The translations under genes were made by a program, and so were the position numbers. The notes beneath the pieces are model-generated. The model was not told the DNA's origin. It was given only the letters and a program-made list of their open reading frames with translations, and made no database searches. A stretch of 64,000 nucleotides of DNA from 66-474 sp044464225 (GTDB lineage: Bacteria > Pseudomonadota > Gammaproteobacteria > Xanthomonadales > Rhodanobacteraceae): contig JBIQLN010000008.1 in assembly GCA_044464225.1 (NCBI GenBank), forward strand, positions 67,718 to 131,717. Reading direction: 5' to 3'. This document shows, one piece after another, positions 49,113 through 56,666 of this stretch. The stretch's first letter is position 1; each line of letters opens with the position of its first letter.

Positions 49113-49766
49113 ATGGCTTATCCGAGTCCGGCGTTCCGCGAAGACCGCACCGAAGTCCTGCACGCCGCGATCCGCGAGCTGCATTTCGGCGCGCTGGTCA
49201 CGCATCCCGAAAGCGATTTCGCGACCTCGTACCTGCCATGGGAGCTGGACGCGCCGCGCGGGCCGCAGGGCACGCTGGTCGGGCATCTCGCGCGCTACAA
49301 CCCGCAATCGCAGGTGCCGCGGAATGGCATCGACGCGCTTGTATTGTTCCAGGGCCCGCACGCGTACGTGTCGCCGTCGTGGTATCCGGGCAAGCGCGAC
49401 GATCCGCGCCAGGTGCCGACTTGGGATTACTTCGTGGTGGAGGCGCGCGGCACGCTCGCGACTTTCGACGACGAAGCGCGCCTCTACGACTTGCTGACGC
49501 AACTCACCGAGCACAATGAAGCCACCCGCGAACATCGCTGGCGCGTCACCGACGCGCCCGACGATTACGTCCGCAAGGAAATGCGCCACATCGTCGGCAT
49601 CGAACTGCGCATCGAATCCCTGATCGGCCGCTTCAAGCTCAGCCAGAACCGCAACGCCGCCGATCAGGAAGGCGCGCGGGCGGGGCTCGCTGCCGCACCC
49701 ACCGAACGCGAGCGCGAAGTGGCGAAGGCAATTGCCGCCGTGCAACGCGCGCGGGATGGCGGCTGA
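49113..49766 (+). CDS. FMN-binding protein of the PaiB family
   Basis: 217 residues. PaiB pattern: YPSPAFREDRTEVLHAAIRELHFGALVTH, PRGPQGTLVGHLARYNPQ, VLFQGPHAYVSPSWYPGK and the C-terminal IGIELRIESLIGRFKLSQNR. The fold is a flavin-binding split barrel. The family is called a negative transcriptional regulator of sporulation genes in Bacillus, but its role outside that genus is not known. It starts 27 nt after zipA. Confidence 0.88.
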   Translation: MAYPSPAFREDRTEVLHAAIRELHFGALVTHPESDFATSYLPWELDAPRGPQGTLVGHLARYNPQSQVPRNGIDALVLFQGPHAYVSPSWYPGKRDDPRQVPTWDYFVVEARGTLATFDDEARLYDLLTQLTEHNEATREHRWRVTDAPDDYVRKEMRHIVGIELRIESLIGRFKLSQNRNAADQEGARAGLAAAPTEREREVAKAIAAVQRARDGG

Positions 49767-49800
49767 CGGCTGAGCGACAGGGTCGGCAGCGGGCGTTCCT

Positions 49801-50061
49801 TCACGCCCCGAGCTGCCTCACCAGCTCGATGTACTTCTGCTGCGCCTCGTCGATGCGCATGCCGCGCAGGCGCGACCATGCTTCGTATTTGGCGGTGTTG
49901 ACGAAGTCGAAGAAGCCGGGCTTGGGTCCGCAGACGTCGCCATCGGTGGCCTGCTTGTAAAGCGCGTAGAGTTTCAGCAGGGTGTCGTTGTCGGGGCGCG
50001 CCGGAAGGCGCTTGACGTCTTCGGCGGCTTGCCGGAAGTCGGCGTCGCGTTCGCTGGACAC
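49801..50061 (-). CDS. Acyl-CoA-binding protein
   Basis: 86 residues, exactly the usual ACBP length. The helical signature is FRQAAEDVKRLPARPDNDTLLKLYALYKQATDGDVCGPKPGFFDFVNTAKYEAWSRLRGM. It binds long-chain acyl-CoA in the cytoplasm. The start is GTG; no in-frame ATG exists. It begins 8 nt after the phasin stop codon, so the two form an operon, which fits a lipid or polyester storage context. Confidence 0.9.
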   Translation of the reverse strand: MSSERDADFRQAAEDVKRLPARPDNDTLLKLYALYKQATDGDVCGPKPGFFDFVNTAKYEAWSRLRGMRIDEAQQKYIELVRQLGA

Positions 50062-50069
50062 GGGCGCGC

Positions 50070-50543
50070 TCAGGCTTTCGGCCTGGCCGTTTTCCTGGTG
50101 GCGCGCGGCTTGGCCTTCGCCGCCGTGCGGCTGGCACGGAGTTCCTGCGCCAACGCATCGATGCGCGCGGACAGTTCCTGGAGGTCCGAATGGCTGGGCA
50201 TGTTCATGCGTTTCATCGAACGCGCGATGCGCTCGTCGAAGGCCTGTTCCAGCTTGCCCATGGCGGCGGTCGTGCGCTTGCGCGCCGCTTCCACCCATGG
50301 CGTCGCCTGTTCGCGGGCCTGCTTCATTTGTTCCTGGGTGTAGGCGTGGGTTTTTTCCTGGATGCGCACGCCTTCTTCCACCAACGCATCGAAGAACTTG
50401 CCGCCTTCCTGCTGGGTACGCGCGAGTGCACCCAGCCCCGCCAGCCAGATCTGTTGCGCGGAATCCATCACGCCGCGGCTGAAGCGCTGCCCCGAGGTGG
50501 CGGCTTCCTTGGCGGCCTTGTACGGGTCGGCTTTGTCGTTCAT
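50070..50543 (-). CDS. Phasin family protein (PHA granule-associated, PhaI/PhaF-type)
   Basis: 157 residues. The phasin domain (QQIWLAGLGALARTQQEGGKFFDALVEEG) occupies about residues 15-100. A coiled coil and a Lys/Ala/Arg-rich tail like that of histone-like PhaF follow (TAAKAKPRATRKTARPKA). It probably coats polyhydroxyalkanoate granules and could contact DNA. GGAG lies 8 nt before the ATG. It precedes the acyl-CoA-binding protein gene. Confidence 0.88.
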   Translation of the reverse strand: MNDKADPYKAAKEAATSGQRFSRGVMDSAQQIWLAGLGALARTQQEGGKFFDALVEEGVRIQEKTHAYTQEQMKQAREQATPWVEAARKRTTAAMGKLEQAFDERIARSMKRMNMPSHSDLQELSARIDALAQELRASRTAAKAKPRATRKTARPKA

Positions 50544-50633
50544 TGCGGCATCTCCGGTGGGCGGAAGCCCAATGTACGCCAACTGGCGTTCGATTTCATG
50601 ATGCGGCGGAAGCGATTCGCCGCTGCGAGCAAA

Positions 50634-51353
50634 TCATGCGGACCGAAGAACCGCGACCGGCGAACGTTCGCGCGGCCAATCGCGAGCGTCGGGTCGCGCC
50701 GCAAGCTGCGCCAGCTCGCGCAGGAATCGGCGGCGCGGCAGCATGCGCGCGCCCATGCGCAGGAGATGTGGGTTGGGTACCTGCGCGTCGATCCATGGAA
50801 ACCCGCGTTCGCGCAGCACGCGTGCCAATGCGAGCAGCGCCACCTTCGATGCGTTGGTACGGCGCGAGAACATCGATTCCGCACTGAACATCCGTCCCAC
50901 CGCGATGCCGTACAAACCGCCGATCAATTCGTCGCCGTCCCAGACTTCCAGCGAATGTGCGTAGCCCAGGACGTGCAGGTTGCCGTAGGCGACCTGCATG
51001 TCCGGCGTGATCCATGTTCCGCCTTGATCCGTGCGCGGGGCCGCGCAGGCGTGCATCACCTCGTCGAAGGCGCGATCCATGCTCCATTGCCAGTTGCAGC
51101 GGCGCAGGAATTTCGCGAGGCTGTGCGAGACGTGCACGCCGTCTGTCGCGAACACGCAGCGTGGATCGGGCGACCACCACAGCAGCGGATCGCCTTCCGA
51201 ATACCACGGAAAGATCCCGTGGGCGTAGGCGGCGATCAGGCGTTGCGGCGAAAGGTCGCCGCCAAAGGCAAGCAATCCATTGGGGTCGGCCAGCGCGTGT
51301 TCGGGATCGGGGAATATCCCCGGCGGAAACGCGTCCAGCGTCTGGATCTTCAT
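50634..51353 (-). CDS. aat: Leucyl/phenylalanyl-tRNA-protein transferase
   Basis: 239 residues. Motifs FPDPEHALADPNGLLAFGGDLSPQRLIAAYAHGIFPWYSEGDPLLWWSPDPR and ESMFSRRTNASKVALLALA are those of Aat. It adds Leu or Phe to N-terminal Lys or Arg of proteins, marking them for ClpAP. Its ATG overlaps the stop of the acetyltransferase-like gene upstream by 4 nt. Its stop is 90 nt before the phasin start. Confidence 0.95.
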   Translation of the reverse strand: MKIQTLDAFPPGIFPDPEHALADPNGLLAFGGDLSPQRLIAAYAHGIFPWYSEGDPLLWWSPDPRCVFATDGVHVSHSLAKFLRRCNWQWSMDRAFDEVMHACAAPRTDQGGTWITPDMQVAYGNLHVLGYAHSLEVWDGDELIGGLYGIAVGRMFSAESMFSRRTNASKVALLALARVLRERGFPWIDAQVPNPHLLRMGARMLPRRRFLRELAQLAARPDARDWPRERSPVAVLRSA

Positions 51354-52498
51354 CGCGAAGGATTGCGTTCGGCGAACGGCGAATGCGCCAGCAGTTCGAT
51401 GCCGCGTGCGTCCAGAAGCGCGGCTTCGCGTTTCAGCGAGGCGCGGATCACCTCCCGGAATGCCGCGTTCGCGATGTAGTGGCGCGAGTGGGTGCGCGTG
51501 GGCAGGAAGCCACGGGCGAGTTTGTGCAGCCCTTGCGCGCCGGGTTCGAAGCGCATGAGGCCGTGGCGCAGGCAGTGATCGATGCCCTGGTAGTAGCACA
51601 GTTCGAAATGCAATCCAGGAACCTGTTCGCGCGCCCCCCAGTAGCGCCCGTACAGGGTGTCGCCGCCGGAGAGGAACAATGCACCTGCGATGACCTCGCG
51701 GCTCCGCCGCGCGAACGCCACGTGGCAACGGTGGGGGAACGCGGCACCGAGATGACGGAAGAACGCGAGCGTGAGGGTGGGCGTGTTGCCCTTCTCGTCG
51801 AAGGTATGGGTGTACAGGTGGTGCATGCTCCGCCATTCGGCGTCATCGAGCGTTCCGCCGTCGCGGAATTCGCATTCGACGCCGGCGTCTGCCACTTGCC
51901 CGCGTTCGCGGCGGATCGCATTGCGGCGTTTGTGGGTGAGTGCGCCGAGGAAATCCTGGAAGTCACGCCAGCCTTCCGCGTTGCGCCACTGGAATTGCCA
52001 GTCCGAGCGCGACAGCCAGCCCTCGTCGAAAGCACCCGCCTCGCTGTCGCGCAGGAAGTTGACGTGCAGCGACGACAATCCCGTCTGTTCGGTGACTTCG
52101 CGCAGGGCCCTGGCGAGGACCAGGCGATGCCCGTCCGCATCGGCGCCTGTCCCGCACAACAGGCGCGGGCCGGTCACCGGCGAGTAGGGCACCGCGCACA
52201 GGAACTTCGGGTAATAGTCGCCGCCCGCACGCTCCCATGCGTCGGCCCACGCCCAGTCGAACACGTACTCGCCATGCGAGTTGCCCTTGACGTACAGCGG
52301 CGCGGCGCCGACCAGCGAATCGCCATCGTGCAGCGTCAGGTGCTGCGCACGCCAGCCGAACGCGGCACGGATGCAGTGGTGGCGTTCCAGCCCGGCAAGG
52401 AAGGCATGGCTGACGAACGGATTGTCGTCTGCGGCCAGTGCGTTCCATGCGCCGGCATCGATGTCGTCGATGGATTCGTGGGTGCGCAGCGTCAGCAT
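51350..52498 (-). CDS. FemAB/GNAT-like acyltransferase family protein (peptidogalycan biosynthesis type)
   Basis: 382 residues. The family (PF04339 type) is recognised by HAFLAGLERHHC, DWAWADAWERAGGDYYPKFLCAVPYSPVTGPRLL near residue 90, FLGALTHKRRNAIRRER, and CYYQGIDHCLRHGLMRFEPGAQGLHKLARGF. It has a tandem acetyltransferase fold. The substrate is not known, and the peptidogalycan label comes from the database family. It is coupled to aat by an ATGA overlap. Confidence 0.85.
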   Translation of the reverse strand: MLTLRTHESIDDIDAGAWNALAADDNPFVSHAFLAGLERHHCIRAAFGWRAQHLTLHDGDSLVGAAPLYVKGNSHGEYVFDWAWADAWERAGGDYYPKFLCAVPYSPVTGPRLLCGTGADADGHRLVLARALREVTEQTGLSSLHVNFLRDSEAGAFDEGWLSRSDWQFQWRNAEGWRDFQDFLGALTHKRRNAIRRERGQVADAGVECEFRDGGTLDDAEWRSMHHLYTHTFDEKGNTPTLTLAFFRHLGAAFPHRCHVAFARRSREVIAGALFLSGGDTLYGRYWGAREQVPGLHFELCYYQGIDHCLRHGLMRFEPGAQGLHKLARGFLPTRTHSRHYIANAAFREVIRASLKREAALLDARGIELLAHSPFAERNPSR

Positions 52499-52622
52499 GG
52501 TCGCATTGTAGGCCAGCTTCCGCGGCGGTCCGCCAGCTGCGCCGGCCAAATATTCAATGTACTCGTCCGGCCGCGTGGCGCGTACAATTGGCGCCCCGCG
52601 TGGCCGGCAAGGGGCGAACAGG

Positions 52623-53966
52623 ATGAGCATGCGAGTGCCGTCGATCCAGTACGCAAGGACACCGCGCGGCGATATCGCGTACCGGGTGCTGGGCGAGGGA
52701 CCGCTCGACCTGGTGCTCGTCAATCCCATGAGCCGCAGCATCGAGACCTTGTGGGATTACCCTGCCAACGCCGCGCTGCTGGAACGCCTTGCGGGCTTCA
52801 GCCGCCTGGTCGTGTTCGATCGTCGCGGCAGCGGCATCTCCGATCCGCTGCCTGCCGATTTGCCGCCGACGTGGGAAGACTGGATCGAAGACATGTTGAC
52901 GGTGTTCGATCACGTCGGCATTGCCAGTGCGGCGCTGCTGGCGGAACGTGATGCCGCCGCGGCCGCGTTGCTGTTCGCCAGCAGCCATCCGGGGCGTGTG
53001 CGTGCGTTGATGCTTTGCAATACGAGCGCGCGATTCCGGGTGGCGCCGGGCTATCCCTGCGGCGAAAACCACGAGCGATCGGAACGGCTGTCGCAAGCCT
53101 GGGACCAGACCTGGGGCACCGAGCAGATGGTCGCGACCACCCGCCCGACGCTGGCGGGCGATCCCGACTATGTGCGCTGGGTGACCCGCATGCAGCGGGT
53201 GGCCTATTCCCCGCGCCGGGCCGGCGCGGAGTTTCGCTACATCATCAATTTCGATGCGCGCGCGGTGCTGTCGTCGATCCGCGTGCCGACGCTGATACTG
53301 CATCGGCGCGACTTTGCGGTGATACCCCAGGCGCATGCGTTCTATCTTGCCGAGCACATCGCGGGGTCCCGGCTGGAATTGCTGCCGGGCAGCGACATGG
53401 ACGTGCTGCTTCCTGGCGACGAGAAGCCGCTGGAGCTGGTTGAGGCATTCGTGTCCAACGTGCGGCCGGCCGAAAGCGGCGAACGCGCGCTGGCCACGGT
53501 GCTCAGGATGCGGGTGGCGGATTCGCAACTGGCTGCCGCGACGCTCGGAGGCCGGCGCTGGCACGAAACGCAGGATGCGTTTCGTGCCATCGTGCGTGAT
53601 GAACTGGCGCGATTCCAGGGTCGCGAGATGGCCGACGGTGGTACCGGATTTCTCGTGAACTTCGACGGTCCGGCACGGGCGCTGCGTTTTGCATCGGCCG
53701 TTCGCCAGGCTGCCCGAGATCAGCTCCGCCTCGAAATTCGCGTGGGCCTCCACATAGGCGAATGCCAGCGCGTCGGCGAAACGCTGGTCGGCGATGCGGT
53801 AGAGGTGGGCGCGGGCGTGCTGCAGGCGACCCAGTCCGGCGAAATCCTGGTCACGCCGGCGGTACGCGACCTGGTCGCGGGCTCTGGCATCGAATTGCGC
53901 AGCGTCGGCGCGCACCAACTCGATGGCGTCGCCGGCAGGTGGGAGTTGTACGCGCTGGAAGGCTGA
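52623..53966 (+). CDS. Alpha/beta-hydrolase and class III cyclase-like fusion, both domains apparently inactive
   Basis: 447 residues. Residues ~10-280 have the alpha/beta-hydrolase fold (VVFDRRGSGISDPL, then LFASSHPGRVRALML). The nucleophile elbow, normally G-x-S-x-G, reads AERDA with Arg109 in place of Ser, and the catalytic-His position is Met259. Residues ~288-447 resemble a nucleotide cyclase (GFLVNFDGPARALRFA, VGLHIGE). The metal-binding FTD Asp is Arg297 and the GDGF Asp is Thr341. This family in other bacteria keeps these residues. A sensor or scaffold role is an inference. It is convergent with trxB. Confidence 0.85.
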   Translation: MSMRVPSIQYARTPRGDIAYRVLGEGPLDLVLVNPMSRSIETLWDYPANAALLERLAGFSRLVVFDRRGSGISDPLPADLPPTWEDWIEDMLTVFDHVGIASAALLAERDAAAAALLFASSHPGRVRALMLCNTSARFRVAPGYPCGENHERSERLSQAWDQTWGTEQMVATTRPTLAGDPDYVRWVTRMQRVAYSPRRAGAEFRYIINFDARAVLSSIRVPTLILHRRDFAVIPQAHAFYLAEHIAGSRLELLPGSDMDVLLPGDEKPLELVEAFVSNVRPAESGERALATVLRMRVADSQLAAATLGGRRWHETQDAFRAIVRDELARFQGREMADGGTGFLVNFDGPARALRFASAVRQAARDQLRLEIRVGLHIGECQRVGETLVGDAVEVGAGVLQATQSGEILVTPAVRDLVAGSGIELRSVGAHQLDGVAGRWELYALEG

Positions 53967-53985
53967 CTTGGCGCGGCGGACCGCG

Positions 53986-54948
53986 TCAGCCGGTCAACCC
54001 GATCGAATCCAGGAACTTCTCGGCATCGAGTGCGGCCATGCAGCCGAAGCCGGCCGAAGTGACCGCCTGCCGGTAGACGTGGTCGGCGACGTCGCCGGCC
54101 GCGAACACGCCGCGCACCGAAGTTGCGGTGGCGTTCCCCTCGAGTCCACTGTTGATCTGGATATAGCCGTTGCGCATGTCGAGCTGGCCTTCGAACACGC
54201 CGGTGTTGGGCGTGTGGCCGATCGCGACGAACATGCCGGTCACCGCGATGTCGCGCTTGCTGCCGTCGGCGGTACTGACGAGCCGCAACCCGGTCACGCC
54301 GGTGTCGTCGCCCAGCACTTCGTCGACGGTGTGGTTCCACACCAGTTCGACCTTGCCGGCGTTGGCCTTCTCGAACAATTTGTCCTGCAGGATCTTTTCC
54401 GCGCGCAGCTTGTCCCGCCGGTGCACCAGCGTGACCTTGCGGCAGATGTTGGCGAGGTACAGCGCTTCCTCGACGGCGGTATTGCCACCGCCGATCACGG
54501 CGACGTCCTGGTTGCGGAAGAAGAAACCGTCGCAGGTCGCGCAGGCCGACACGCCCTTGCCCTTGAATGCGGTTTCCGAAGCGATGCCGAGATACTTCGC
54601 GTCTGCGCCGGTGGCGACGATCAGCGCGTCGCAACTGTACTCGCCACTGTCACCCTTCAATTTGAACGGGCGCTGCTTCAGGTCCACGGTATGGATGTGG
54701 TCGAAAACGATGCTGGTGTTGAAGCGCTCGGCATGCTCGGCCATGCGCTGCATCAGATCCGGACCCTGCACGCCCTTGGCGTCGCCCGGCCAGTTGTCGA
54801 CCTCGGTGGTGGTGGTCAACTGGCCACCCTGGGTGAGTCCCGTGATCAACATCGGTTGCAGGTTGGCCCTGGCCGCATAGACGGCCGCGGTGTAACCCGC
54901 CGGACCGGAGCCGAGAATCAGGAGGCGACTGTGTCTGGGGGTGCTCAT
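53986..54948 (-). CDS. trxB: Thioredoxin-disulfide reductase
   Basis: 320 residues. FAD site LGSGPAGYTAAVYAARA, the redox-active CATC in VSACATCDGFFFRN, NADPH site VIGGGNTAVEEALYLA, and GVFAAGDVADHVYRQAVTSAG. It reduces thioredoxin in the cytoplasm. The ATG at 54948 has GAGG 7 nt upstream. It is next to ald and ftsK; in E. coli lrp stands between trxB and ftsK. Confidence 0.97.
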   Translation of the reverse strand: MSTPRHSRLLILGSGPAGYTAAVYAARANLQPMLITGLTQGGQLTTTTEVDNWPGDAKGVQGPDLMQRMAEHAERFNTSIVFDHIHTVDLKQRPFKLKGDSGEYSCDALIVATGADAKYLGIASETAFKGKGVSACATCDGFFFRNQDVAVIGGGNTAVEEALYLANICRKVTLVHRRDKLRAEKILQDKLFEKANAGKVELVWNHTVDEVLGDDTGVTGLRLVSTADGSKRDIAVTGMFVAIGHTPNTGVFEGQLDMRNGYIQINSGLEGNATATSVRGVFAAGDVADHVYRQAVTSAGFGCMAALDAEKFLDSIGLTG

Positions 54949-55165
54949 GTATAATCCTCGGTTTGTTTCAAGGTCCGCCGAACTTCCTCTCGTCCGCCGC
55001 CATGCGTCATCGATTGCGGCAATCCCCGACGGCAGTTGCATCCGTGACCCGGTGCGTCGCGCGCCGGGTTTCGGGTCCGCGCCGTGGCGAGTCGTGCAGC
55101 ATGGGGAGTTTGCCGCGGTATTTCAAGCACGCGACGGTTGCCATTTTCGTACGAGGATGATTTCC

Positions 55166-56233
55166 ATGCGTATTGGTGTTCCTTCCGAAACCAAGACCCT
55201 CGAGGGCCGCGTTGCCCTCGTCCCCGATGCCTGCGCGGACCTGATCCGCCACGGCCACGAGGTCTATCTGCAGTCCGGCGCGGGCGAGAAGAGCGGCTTC
55301 GCCAATGAACGCTACACGAAGGTGGGCGTGAAGATCGCAAGGGATGCGGCCACGCTGTACGGCAAGTCGGAAATGATCGTCAAGGTGAAGGAGCCGATCG
55401 AGGGCGACCTCAAGCTTCTGGAAAAGCGGCACCTGTTGTTCTGCTACCTGCACCTCGCGCCCGATCCGAAGCTCACCAGGGCGCTGCTTAAGATCGGCCT
55501 GACCGGCGTGGCCTTCGAAAGCGTGCAGGAAACGGACGGTTCGCTGCCGCTGCTGACGCCGATGTCGATCGTCGCAGGCAAGCTCGCGACCCAGGTCGGC
55601 ACCACGCTGCTGCACCAGCCGAACGGCGGCAAGGGCAAGCTGCTGGGCGGCCTGGCCGCAACCGAGCGCGGAAAGGTGGTCGTGTTGGGCGCAGGCGTGG
55701 CCGGTGGCAACGCGGCGAAGCTGGCGGCCCGTGGCGGGACCAGCGTGGTGGTGTTCGACAAGCGTCCGGATCGCCTCGCACAGGCGCGCGGCTGGGGCGA
55801 CAACGTCACCGCGTTGTACGCGTATGAATCCGCCGTGGCAGAGGAAGTCGCGACCGCCGATCTCGTGATCGGCGCAGTGCTGGTCCCGAGTGCGAAAGCG
55901 CCGCGCGTGGTCACCAAGGCAATGGTCAAATCGATGGAGAAGGGCAGCGTGCTCGTCGACATATCGATCGACCAGGGCGGTTGCTTCGAAACCTCCAGGC
56001 CCACGACCTGGAAGGATCCCACCTACCTGGTCGATGGGGTCACGCATTTCTGCGTCACCAACATGCCGGGTGCGGTGCCGCAAACGTCTTCGCAGGCAAT
56101 CTCCGCGGCGATCCTGCCGTACGTGACGCGCCTCGCGCAGAAGGGTTGGCACAAGGATGCGATCCTCGCCAGCGGCATCAATGTCGAGGGTGGCGAGCTG
56201 GTCCATCCGGCGCTGAAGGGCATGAAGCTCTGA
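55166..56233 (+). CDS. ald: Alanine dehydrogenase
   Basis: 355 residues. The N-terminal domain begins MRIGVPSETKTLEGRVALVP with the pyruvate-binding Arg and Lys region, and the NAD site is VVVLGAGVAGGNAAKLA. ISIDQGGCFETSRPTT and the C-terminal ILASGINVEGGELVHPALKGM are typical. It interconverts L-alanine and pyruvate plus ammonia. The ATG at 55166 has GAGG 9 nt upstream. The 217-nt gap to trxB contains a TATAAT (54950-54955) but no good -35. Confidence 0.93.
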   Translation: MRIGVPSETKTLEGRVALVPDACADLIRHGHEVYLQSGAGEKSGFANERYTKVGVKIARDAATLYGKSEMIVKVKEPIEGDLKLLEKRHLLFCYLHLAPDPKLTRALLKIGLTGVAFESVQETDGSLPLLTPMSIVAGKLATQVGTTLLHQPNGGKGKLLGGLAATERGKVVVLGAGVAGGNAAKLAARGGTSVVVFDKRPDRLAQARGWGDNVTALYAYESAVAEEVATADLVIGAVLVPSAKAPRVVTKAMVKSMEKGSVLVDISIDQGGCFETSRPTTWKDPTYLVDGVTHFCVTNMPGAVPQTSSQAISAAILPYVTRLAQKGWHKDAILASGINVEGGELVHPALKGMKL

Positions 56234-56292
56234 TACCAAGCAAGGGCCGTGGGTCGGTTGGATCGTCGCGGTGCCGAGTGGCGTTCTCTTGC

Positions 56293-56425
56293 GTTGGGCT
56301 TCCCCGGATCGAGTCCGGGGAAGCCCAACCTGCATTTGCCGCCATTCCGGGGCAGTTCGCAGCTCCATCGCGAACGGCGCCCGGAATCGGTTTTGCAGGT
56401 TGGGCTGAGCGCAGCGAAGCCCAAC
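56293..56425. repeat. REP-like hairpin pair between ald and ftsK
   Basis: A perfect 16-bp stem (GTTGGGCTTCCCCGGA / TCCGGGGAAGCCCAAC, 56293-56329, loop of 5) is followed 70 nt later by GTTGGGCT/AGCCCAAC (56399-56425). Both share the GTTGGGCT core. The gene-free stretch 56234-56666 contains these repeats, a candidate ftsK promoter and nothing else recognised. Confidence 0.7.
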
Positions 56426-56557
56426 GAGATGGTGCCCAGGTGTTCCCGGAAGGCACGGTCCCGCGTTCCGGCGCGCAGCTGCGCGGGATCGGACACGAAC
56501 CCCGAACCCGCAAACGTGTCGGAGTAAACAGATATGCGCGTCGGTCCATGCCGGGGC

Positions 56558-56585
56558 TTGGCCGTCGCCGAAACGGCGTTATAGT
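56558..56585 (+). promoter_or_regulatory. Sigma-70-type promoter of ftsK
   Basis: TTGGCC (56558-56563), a 16-nt spacer and TATAGT (56580-56585) lie about 80 nt before the ftsK start. Confidence 0.5.
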
Positions 56586-56666
56586 CAGCGCGCTTGGCAT
56601 TATCGGGAATCGAGGTCGTTGCGCGTGGCGCGTGCCAGAGTTCAGGCTGAAACCAGATCCGCGGGA

